From Bacteroidales bacterium (GTDB taxonomy: Bacteria > Bacteroidota > Bacteroidia > Bacteroidales > Marinilabiliaceae): a DNA stretch of 54,696 bases. The position numbers and the translations under genes were made by a program. Of the stretch, positions 48,214-54,696 are shown piece by piece. The notes under the pieces are model-generated. The model was given only the letters and a program-made list of their open reading frames with translations, was not told the DNA's origin and searched no databases. Where the stretch lies: assembly GCA_017417385.1 (NCBI GenBank), contig JAFPZF010000009.1:1-54696 (forward strand), given 5' to 3'. The stretch's first letter is position 1; each line of letters opens with the position of its first letter.

Positions 48214-48621
48214 CTAATACGAGCTCTTCGACATCGTCTCCGCCATCTTGTCAACCATGTCCTGCAACTTGCTCCCTATCGCAAGTTTCACCAGCGGATT
48301 CAGGTTGGCCTTGAGCGTGACTTTCAGGCAACTGTTGTTGTCCTCCATCGGCTTCATCTGCACCCAGAGGTTGAGATCGAATGGGAGCGAACCATCATGC
48401 CCGTACTTGATGACGGAATACGGCTGCATGTCCTCGATCTTCAGCCCGACTCGCCCGAGCTTGTCGATCGTGAAGTGGCAGTCGGTCTCCGTCGCCACCC
48501 AGTCCTTCGCAAACTGCGGCGGCATGGCAGCCCCGAGCCTGCTGAAGTTGCTCAGTCGAGAGTATATGTTCTCGACGTTGCCAGCTACGGCCTTGACTTT
48601 ACTCTCGTACTTACACTCCAT
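48214..48621 (-). CDS. SRPBCC (START-like) domain protein
   Basis: A 135-residue protein of the SRPBCC/polyketide cyclase-like fold, which binds hydrophobic ligands. It begins with a beta strand and helix (YESKVKAVAG...IYSRLSNFSRL) and ends in a long helix (KLQDMVDKMAETM). Its start overlaps the pyrE stop by 11 bases, an association often seen in Bacteroidales. Ligand and role are unknown. Confidence 0.8.
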   Translation of the reverse strand: MECKYESKVKAVAGNVENIYSRLSNFSRLGAAMPPQFAKDWVATETDCHFTIDKLGRVGLKIEDMQPYSVIKYGHDGSLPFDLNLWVQMKPMEDNNSCLKVTLKANLNPLVKLAIGSKLQDMVDKMAETMSKSSY

Positions 48622-49258
48622 CGCCCTGCCTCCATGTTGACGGATCTTTCCTCCACGTCCGGAGGGTCTCCAGCTCCTCGCTGCTGACGTACCCGCGCGT
48701 CACTGCCTCGGTGATGAGGTCGTCATAGTTGCTGAGTGTCGTCAGCTCTACTCCCGCCTCCGCAAAGGCATCTCTCGCCGTCTGGAATCCGTATGTGAAG
48801 ATGGCTAGCATCCCGACAACGTCCGCACCGGCATCCCTCAACGCACTGACGGCCTTCAGGCTGCTGCCTCCTGTCGAGATGAGGTCCTCGATGACGAGCA
48901 CCTTCTGTCCTGCCTTGAGGTCGCCCTCGATGAGGTTCGCCAGTCCATGGTCCTTCGCCGACGAACGGACATAGACGAACGGCTTCCCGAGCAAGTCGGC
49001 AACAAGCGCACCCTGAGCTATCGCACCTGTCGCAACGCCCGCTACGACTTCGACCTGAGGATACTTGCGCCTCGCTACCTCGGCAAACGCATTCTTGATG
49101 TATGTGCGGATCTCAGGACTCGAGAGCGCCTTGCGGTTGTCGCAGTATATCGGCGACTTCCACCCAGACGCCCATGTGAACGGCTGAGCTGGCTGGAGCT
49201 TTATGGCCTTGATGTCCATCAGGCTCCCAGCTATGTGGGCTGAAGTGTTGTTTTCCAT
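48611..49258 (-). CDS. pyrE: Orotate phosphoribosyltransferase
   Basis: It transfers the phosphoribosyl group from PRPP to orotate in pyrimidine synthesis. The 215-residue protein shows the FTWASGWKSPIYCDNR substrate segment and the PRPP motif VLVIEDLISTGGS at about 120-132. It begins the group with the SRPBCC protein and rnhB; no other pyr gene is nearby. Confidence 0.95.
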   Translation of the reverse strand: MENNTSAHIAGSLMDIKAIKLQPAQPFTWASGWKSPIYCDNRKALSSPEIRTYIKNAFAEVARRKYPQVEVVAGVATGAIAQGALVADLLGKPFVYVRSSAKDHGLANLIEGDLKAGQKVLVIEDLISTGGSSLKAVSALRDAGADVVGMLAIFTYGFQTARDAFAEAGVELTTLSNYDDLITEAVTRGYVSSEELETLRTWRKDPSTWRQGDGV

Positions 49259-49297
49259 GCTTTACAATATATGATAGTTTCTCTTTGGTGTCTGTAA

Positions 49298-50734
49298 TTA
49301 CTCCGCGACGTCTACCTTAAGCCTGACTACCGATAGTGGCTTGACGTCCGCCGCCGGCAATGCTACTGCTGATGTCTGCGGCGCGGATAGCGACTTGTTC
49401 GCCGTGCCGTCTATGCACTCGAGCGCCTTGGCTGTCAGCGGGTCCGACTCGGTGCCGAGAACTCCAAGCGACCCGTCAAGATACGCCATCTCGTTGACGT
49501 AATAGTCTGCATCTATCCCCCTGCCCTCCGAGGTGTCGAAGGTCTTTCCGAGCACGTTCTTATAGACGCTCGTTATCGGGACGACCATCCAGTTGTCTAT
49601 GGCCGTAGGATACATCCGCTGACCGCGCTCCTTGAAGAGGTCCGGCGTGAGTACAAACATTGTCGAGTTCTTGCCTCCCGTCTTGTCGCCGACAAGGACG
49701 ACGTCCATGTACGCACTGAGCGCAAGAATGGTGGCCTCCGACGCGGAATATGTGTTGCTGCTCGTGAGGAAATATACTCTGCTGAGGTCTAGGTTGACCG
49801 ATATCTTGCTGTCGAAATGCTCGTTAGAATTTCCCCTCGAATACTCGATGTCCGACGAGAGCAGCTCGTTGTACTCATAGTAGAGTATCTCTTTCCCCGC
49901 ACTGACGTCCTTCGACGGCGCTATGTGGCTGCAGAGTTTGACGAAGCAGTCCATGTCTCCGCCCGGATTGTAACGGAGGTCGACTATCAGGTCCTGGACT
50001 CCCTCATTCTTGAGCTTGCTGAAGGCCGCCGCCATCTCGTTGTCAAAGCCTGTGTCAAATCCGTTGTAGAGTATGTAACCAACTTTCCGACCAAGTGGCG
50101 AGGTTACGACGTCGACTTTCGCCACCGGGCAGATGGTCATCTCTTCTTTCGCCATCTGCATCTGTATCGTGTTTGTCTTGTCGGCCGACTCATAGCGCAC
50201 AACGGTGAAGTCCGCCCTGTCCTTCTGATACAGGAGCTCGTAGTAGTTCGAGATGTTGATGCCGACGCCGTCAACGGACGTGATGATGTCGCCCCTCTTG
50301 AATCCCGCTCTCTCGGCTGGCGAATTGGCATCGACGTGGAAGACGACTCCCCCGACGTTGTCCCCGTCAAGACGTACTGGCCTCATCGTGTACCCATACG
50401 TCGTGGACTTGCCCGCAAACGCATCATGCTCAGCCTTCGCATCGTCCGAGACATACGAGAACCTGTCCTTCGTGGATAGTAGAGAGTAGAAATATTCTTC
50501 GGTGTTCTTCTGCGTCCTGTAGTCTATGTCCGGCATCTCCTTGTTCCAATAATAGAACGTCGACATGACGTCATACACGAACCGGTTCGCCTCAAGAGTG
50601 GTGTCAATGCCTGCCACGACCTGCGTGCCCTGCATCGACGTGTTGTGCGATACTGTGTATTCTTCGTCGTCGTCACAAGCCGCTACGACGCAGCCAATTG
50701 TCATGACGGCTGAAAGGATGCGGAAATACTTCAT
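49298..50734 (-). CDS. S41-family serine protease lipoprotein with PDZ domain
   Basis: A 478-residue peptidase of the C-terminal processing/tricorn type. Its lipobox VVAAC gives lipidated C20, followed by DDDEE; such an acidic patch after the cysteine is a surface-export signal in Bacteroidota, so it is probably on the cell surface. A PDZ-like domain (about 110-200, AGFKRGDIITSVDG) precedes the catalytic domain with DLRYNPGG, serine in YSASEA and lysine in GDKTGG. Its substrate is unknown. It lies just downstream of tRNA-Cys. Confidence 0.88.
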   Translation of the reverse strand: MKYFRILSAVMTIGCVVAACDDDEEYTVSHNTSMQGTQVVAGIDTTLEANRFVYDVMSTFYYWNKEMPDIDYRTQKNTEEYFYSLLSTKDRFSYVSDDAKAEHDAFAGKSTTYGYTMRPVRLDGDNVGGVVFHVDANSPAERAGFKRGDIITSVDGVGINISNYYELLYQKDRADFTVVRYESADKTNTIQMQMAKEEMTICPVAKVDVVTSPLGRKVGYILYNGFDTGFDNEMAAAFSKLKNEGVQDLIVDLRYNPGGDMDCFVKLCSHIAPSKDVSAGKEILYYEYNELLSSDIEYSRGNSNEHFDSKISVNLDLSRVYFLTSSNTYSASEATILALSAYMDVVLVGDKTGGKNSTMFVLTPDLFKERGQRMYPTAIDNWMVVPITSVYKNVLGKTFDTSEGRGIDADYYVNEMAYLDGSLGVLGTESDPLTAKALECIDGTANKSLSAPQTSAVALPAADVKPLSVVRLKVDVAE

Positions 50735-50783
50735 GATTATAAAAATAAAGCCTCTGAATCAGATGACTCAGAGGCTGTGGTCG

Positions 50784-50855
50784 AGGTCGGTGGCGGATTC
50801 GAACCGCCGTAGACGGTTTTGCAGACCGTAGACTAAGCCACTCATCCAACCGACC
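50784..50855 (-). tRNA. tRNA-Cys (GCA)
   Basis: The acceptor GGTCGGT pairs with ACCGACC. The anticodon loop CTGCAAA gives GCA, and the T-loop is TTCGAAT. It is 72 nt long and the CCA is not encoded. It has its own promoter and stands ahead of the S41 protease gene. Confidence 0.92.
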
Positions 50856-50887
50856 ATTTCCGCCTTAGCCCTACGGCTTAGACACTG

Positions 50888-50918
50888 CAAATTTATAGCT
50901 TTTCGAATAAAATACAAA
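50888..50918 (-). promoter_or_regulatory. Promoter of tRNA-Cys
   Basis: On the - strand TTTG (50918-50915) and TAaaTTTG (50895-50888) are separated by exactly 19 nt, the best consensus match in the window. The tRNA begins 32 nt downstream. Confidence 0.72.
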
Positions 50919-51123
50919 GTCTGAAATGATTTTTTTGAAATTCTGTTCACAATCCTCGCCAGCCATTCCTTCGAACGCACTGTCTATCAATCTATTGCCA
51001 GTCGCATCTTTATTTTCCGTCAGATTCATCCCCCCGCCCTACCCTACGTCTGGTGGTTCTCTATGCGCGACGAAGAAAAAGCAATTTATAGAACTCCCCC
51101 GAAACACCAATGAATAAAATAGT

Positions 51124-51131
51124 TACATTTG
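51124..51131 (+). promoter_or_regulatory. -7 element ahead of the TPM-domain gene
   Basis: TAcaTTTG, 38 nt before the ATG at 51170. I see no clear -33 element at the usual distance. Confidence 0.4.
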
Positions 51132-51169
51132 TAGTGAGTTTCCTCCTCCCCGATAAAACACTATGAGAT

Positions 51170-52615
51170 ATGGCAACAAACAACGAATCAAGCGTGGCTC
51201 CAGAACAACAACCTGACTACTGTGTCTCCGGAGACAACATCGACTGCGTCGCAAGTGGCTACGGCAAATTCCTCGCCGCTATAGCCCTCGCCCTCCTTAT
51301 CGCTAGTAGCATCTCCTATTTCTTCGGCTGTGACCCCGACGGCGAGAAGGGCTCCCTGTGGGCTATGATCTTCGACGAGAAGGATACGACCTCCACCGAC
51401 GGGCAAGTCCTCACCTACGAGGACATCGCCGCTCGCATAGGCAAGACGGACCTCGTCCACGATATGGCTGGCCTCCTGAGCCAGGAGAAAGCTCAGCTTC
51501 TTGAGCACCACCTCGACTCCCTCAGCCGCGCGGGCCTCGTCGAGATCTGTCTCGTGACGGTCGCCGAAGATGTCCAGGAGCCTATCTCCGAACAAGCAAC
51601 GGCTCTTTTCGAGGCTATCGGCATCGGTGACGAACAGAAGAACAACGGCGCCCTCATGCTCATCTCCCCAAAGACGTCAAGTCACAAGGGTATCGCACAT
51701 ATCACGACTGGCTACGGTCTGGAAGGCACCCTCCCAGACCTGCTCTGCAAGACTATCGTGGACGAGAATATGATCCCTTACTTCAAGAGCGAGGACTACG
51801 CCACGGGTATCTTCGCCGGTGTCAACAATATCGTCAAGGCTGTCGGCAGCGACGCTGTCATCGAGTCTCCCAAGGTCGAAATCATGACTCCGACGACTTT
51901 CTGGATTCTCTTCGGCGTCATCGTGGCGCTCAGCATCGTCGGCATCATCCTCTACAAGAGGATCGACGGCCTCATCGGCTGGGTCTTCGGGCTCTCTATC
52001 GCCATAGACTTCCTCTACTTCTTCATCTACATGATCTGGTGCTTCGTGACCTACGACGACCTCTACTTCCCCTTCCCGGTCGATGCGCTCGGGTGGCCCG
52101 GCTACGTTGCTATCGGGCTCTTTGCCCTCTTCTCCTTCTACCACGTCTTCGCCCTCTTCTCCTTCGCCGGGATGCTCCTCACCGCTATATCCCGTTCCCT
52201 CTTCGCGACGACTCCACAGCGTAAGGAGGACATGAAAGACAACGACTACGGTCTGACCTATTTCTTCATGACTGCGACCGCCGCCCTCATGCTGTGGCTC
52301 ACTTGGCACTCTATCATGGAGTACGTGGATAGTGATGGTATATGGCTGAGTACCTATATCCTTATTCTTATCTTCTTCTTCGCCGGCCCTCTCCTGACAG
52401 GCTATGCCTCAGACGACTTCGAGCCCTGTGGCAAGAGCCGTTGGAAACTCATACTGCCCGCCCTCGCCTTCGGCTTCTTCGCCTTCCTCAAGGAGTGCAT
52501 CCAGGACGACAAGGGCGAATCCACCTTCGCCTCCTACGACTCCGGTGGCGGCAGCTACAGCGGCAGCAGCTTCGGCCATAGCAGTGGTGGCTTCGGCGGC
52601 GGCTCCCGTTGGTAG
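51170..52615 (+). CDS. TPM-domain membrane protein (YgcG-like)
   Basis: A 481-residue membrane protein. A first membrane segment at about 33-50 leads to an exported TPM domain (about 85-225: VHDMAGLLSQEKAQLLEHHL, then ALMLISPK and the TGYGLEG motif). Several further hydrophobic segments follow (about 243-430). It ends in the Gly/Ser-rich tail GGGSYSGSS...GGFGGGSRW typical of the family. TPM domains have been linked to photosystem repair in plants and to unclear envelope roles in bacteria, so the function here is unknown. Codon use returns to the C/T-biased type. Confidence 0.82.
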   Translation: MATNNESSVAPEQQPDYCVSGDNIDCVASGYGKFLAAIALALLIASSISYFFGCDPDGEKGSLWAMIFDEKDTTSTDGQVLTYEDIAARIGKTDLVHDMAGLLSQEKAQLLEHHLDSLSRAGLVEICLVTVAEDVQEPISEQATALFEAIGIGDEQKNNGALMLISPKTSSHKGIAHITTGYGLEGTLPDLLCKTIVDENMIPYFKSEDYATGIFAGVNNIVKAVGSDAVIESPKVEIMTPTTFWILFGVIVALSIVGIILYKRIDGLIGWVFGLSIAIDFLYFFIYMIWCFVTYDDLYFPFPVDALGWPGYVAIGLFALFSFYHVFALFSFAGMLLTAISRSLFATTPQRKEDMKDNDYGLTYFFMTATAALMLWLTWHSIMEYVDSDGIWLSTYILILIFFFAGPLLTGYASDDFEPCGKSRWKLILPALAFGFFAFLKECIQDDKGESTFASYDSGGGSYSGSSFGHSSGGFGGGSRW

Positions 52616-53747
52616 CCCCACACTCTCACCCTTCTCCCCTCATCCTTCTCTCCCATCTTTCCCCCTCCACACCAAAGAGGCAATGCTCCGACGACTCAGA
52701 CTCCTCCGACCCCTCCGACCCTTCCGACACCTCTGACGATTCCGTTCGGCGGGATTTGTAATCCCGCTCCATGGAGTATTAGCATCTGAATTCCCTTTCG
52801 ATTAAGCGAATGTAGAGCGAGCTCGCTCGCTTTGCCGAACTTTTCGATTAAGCGAGTGCAATGCAAGCTTGCTTGCAAATTGCCGAGCGTGAGAAAAGTC
52901 AGCGAAGCTAACGTGAGAAAGGTCAGCGAAGCTAATGCGCTTACTTTCCTTTGCTCCTCCTTCCGTTCCTCCAATTACTCCACCCCCTCCGACGATTCCG
53001 ATGTTGAACCGTCATGCAAAACAAATCTTCCACAACCTGTGGAAAAATTAGTTTGCGATTCTACTCTCCTGATTTTAAACCTTTTGATTAAGCTAAAGCA
53101 GAAGTCAGCGAAGCTAATACGCTTGTCTTCCGACGATTCCGACGACTCTGACGACTCCGACCCCTCCGACTACTCCACCCCCTCCGACGACTCCGACGAT
53201 TCCGACGACTCTGACAACCCCGCCACCTCCGACCCCTCCGACGACTCCGTTCGGCGGGATTTGTAATCCCGCTCCATGGAGTATTAGCATCTGTGATGCG
53301 CTTACTTTCCTTTGCTACTCCTTCCGTTCCTCCGACCCCTCCGACGACTCAGACTCCTCCGACCCCTCCGACGACTCTGACGATTCCGACGACTCTGACG
53401 ATTCCGACCCCTCCGATCCTTCCGACGACTCCGTTGGGCGGGATTTGTAATCCCTTTCGATTGAGCGAGCGCAGAACGAGCTTGCTCGTTTTGCCGAGAG
53501 GAAGAAAGGTCAGCGAAGCTAATCCCGCTCCATGGAGTATTAGCATCTGTGATGCGCTTACTTTCCTTTGCTCCTCCCTCCGACACCTCCACCCCCTCCG
53601 ACGACTCCGACGACTCTGACGATTCCGACACCTCCGACACCTCCGACGATTCTGACGACTCCGACGACTCCGACAATAAAAATCAGCCCGTCCTCCCCAG
53701 CTTTCGCCAGAAAGGACGGACTCCTTTATCTATCTTCAAAAACTCCT
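52616..53747. repeat. Gene-free repeat mosaic: 9-bp repeats, REP-like palindromes and a second module
   Basis: Three kinds of repeat alternate. (1) Runs of the 9-bp unit GAC-GAY-TCY, with CCC variants, at about 52685-52740, 53130-53250, 53330-53435 and 53580-53675. (2) A palindrome GCGGGATT-TGT-AATCCCGC with a conserved right part ending AGTATTAGCATCTG, at about 52744-52788, 53247-53293 and, interrupted, 53431-53547. (3) A module from TTTCGATTRAGCG through CGAGCTTGCTCG to AGCGAAGCTAA, at about 52794-52937 (double), a remnant at 53085-53120, and 53455-53522. Frames with Asp/Ser repeats exist but have no plausible start or domain, so I call no gene. Confidence 0.75.
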
Positions 53748-54077
53748 CTACTTCACCCTTTCCAACTTCCCATTATGTACATACACTCCCTTCCTCGTCG
53801 GCTTCCCTGCCAACTTCCTTCCGCTCATCTCATACCAGCTCTCACTTCTCTCAACCTTTATCTCTTGAACGGCTGATGGATTCATTGGTGTTTTATACTT
53901 CTCTTCCGCATCAGTCAACACTCTATAGTTCAGCACAAGCCCCTTCTGCGCCTCCGTCAACTTGTCGTAAGCCTCCCTTGCCACTTCTATCTTCCTCTTA
54001 AACTCCTCAATATCCACCAACTCGTCAATCTCCTCTATCTTCTTCACTACTTCCCGAGCTAACTCACGGTCTACTAT
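53748..54077 (-). pseudogene. C-terminal part of the BspA-like protein, out of frame
   Basis: In the frame shifted relative to the LRR segment, sequence from 54077 reads IVDRELAREVVKKIEEIDEL, then a helical segment (AREAYDKLTEAQKGLV), then WYEMSGRKLAGKPTRKGVYV and NGKLERVK. This is the usual order after LRR domains in Bacteroidales surface proteins and ends with a T9SS-like tail. A single-base indel near 54070-54080 would join it to the LRR frame. Whether it is a real mutation or a sequence error cannot be told here. Confidence 0.65.
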
Positions 54078-54696
54078 CTATTCCAACTATTTTTCCAAAA
54101 CCTTTCCATATGTATGCACTCTTATAAGATTCAACCGCTTCTTTTGGCACATACAACGTAACCTTTCTTAAGACAACCTCATAGAAAGCATTAGAACGCA
54201 ACACCTGCGGCTTTTTCGACAGCGACACTACGCTCGACAATCCGCTGCAATATGAGAAAGCACAATCACTTATGCTCGTCACGCTACTCGGAATCTCAAC
54301 GCTCTCCAATCCGCTGCAATCTGAGAAAGCAGCCCCCCCTATGCTCGTCACGCTACTCGGAATCTCAACGCTCTCCAATCCGCTGCAAAACTGGAAAGCT
54401 CGCTCCCCTATCCTCGTCACGCTGCTCGGAATCACAGTGTTCTTACATCCTGCCACGATAGTATTAGTCACTGTCTCTATGATAGCGTTGCAATCGCCCC
54501 TACTGTCATACCTAGTGTTATTCTTGTCAACCTTTATGCTCTCCAATCCGCTGCAACCCGCGAAAGCACCATCCCCTATGCTCGTCGCGCTACTCGGAAT
54601 CTCAACGCTCTCCAATCCTCTGCAACCTAAGAAAGCATAATTCCCTATGCTCGTCACGCTGCTCGGAATCTCAACGCTCTTCAATCCGCTGCAACC
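54064..54696 (-). CDS. BspA-like leucine-rich-repeat protein, partial
   Basis: The frame is open to the right edge, so the N-terminus is missing. It contains about seven LRR_5-type repeats of 23 residues (GLESVEIPSSVTSIGxxAF) with a non-repeat insertion near KVDKNNTRYDSRGDC. It then leaves the repeat through LRKVTLYVPKEAVESYK and IWKGFGKIVGID to a stop at 54064-54066. The stop appears premature because the usual downstream domains continue in another frame. The family is secreted or surface-exposed and often mediates attachment. Confidence 0.85.
   Translation of the reverse strand, partial: GCSGLKSVEIPSSVTSIGNYAFLGCRGLESVEIPSSATSIGDGAFAGCSGLESIKVDKNNTRYDSRGDCNAIIETVTNTIVAGCKNTVIPSSVTRIGERAFQFCSGLESVEIPSSVTSIGGAAFSDCSGLESVEIPSSVTSISDCAFSYCSGLSSVVSLSKKPQVLRSNAFYEVVLRKVTLYVPKEAVESYKSAYIWKGFGKIVGIDSRP

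Noticed and set aside
52832-53266. 144-codon frame with Asp/Ser repeats and similar frames up to 54001
   Set aside because: They begin in palindromic repeat sequence, have no signal or domain, and several frames are open simultaneously because of the 9-bp repeat.
52685-53675. Possible CRISPR array
   Set aside because: Repeats are not equally spaced, spacers are themselves repetitive, and no cas genes are present.

Overview
The window is chromosomal DNA from a member of the Bacteroidales, possibly Prevotellaceae-like; I cannot place it to genus. Three things point there. Promoters fit the Bacteroidota form (TTTG or TTG, about 19-23 nt, then TAnnTTTG). The gene families are typical: Flavobacterium-type arginine decarboxylase, rsfS-ftsH, short HPF beside a Xer recombinase, and 'VDLGLSVKW' secreted proteins. 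There are also type IX secretion (T9SS) signatures: a C-terminal sorting domain on a giant protein and a PorE-like lipoprotein.

Layout. 1-675: two full 143-bp tandem repeats, a pyrimidine-rich tract and a promoter. 0.7-5.4 kb (+): lipid, polyamine and nucleotide genes cdsA, psd, arginine decarboxylase, a Ser/Thr kinase with DFE instead of DFG, and thyA. 5.5-8.1 kb (+): secreted or lipid-anchored proteins of unknown role and a small orphan gene, with an intergenic block at 6.7-7.0 kb that looks like a promoter, a folded RNA and a terminator followed by a micro-ORF resembling a T9SS tail. 8.3-19.4 kb (+): one 3,703-residue surface protein (signal peptide, GLUG-like region, about 36 Ig-like repeats, sorting domain). 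19.6-21.9 kb (+): an AAA-ATPase/PD-(D/E)XK protein and a second 'VDLGLSVKW' protein. 22.0-26.9 kb (+): purB, an MsbA-like ABC exporter and a TPR/beta-propeller lipoprotein. 27.0-34.6 kb (+): manA, a pectate lyase-pectinesterase fusion and tamB. 34.7-37.5 kb (+): two decayed AlbA/Schlafen-like copies, a Xer recombinase, hpf and glutathione peroxidase. 37.9-38.2 kb (+): three tRNA-Gln genes.

38.3-47.3 kb (-): a run of proteostasis genes read as tRNA-Leu, tig, clpP, clpX, lon, rsfS, ftsH, udk. It contains the trigger factor chaperone and three major ATP-dependent protease systems. 47.5-50.9 kb (-): tRNA-Cys, an S41 surface lipoprotease, pyrE, an SRPBCC protein and rnhB. 51.2-52.6 kb (+): a TPM-domain membrane protein. 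52.6-53.7 kb: no genes, but a mosaic of 9-bp GAC-GAY-TCY repeats, REP-like palindromes and a second module that interrupts the first in two places. 53.7-54.7 kb (-): the 3' end of a BspA-like leucine-rich-repeat gene, apparently frameshifted and cut by the window edge.

The most unusual points are the candidate RNA/micro-ORF block at 6.7-7.0 kb, the filled and unfilled sites in the 52.7-53.6 kb repeat mosaic, the giant T9SS cargo, and an abrupt change of codon use and strand composition near 26.9 kb.
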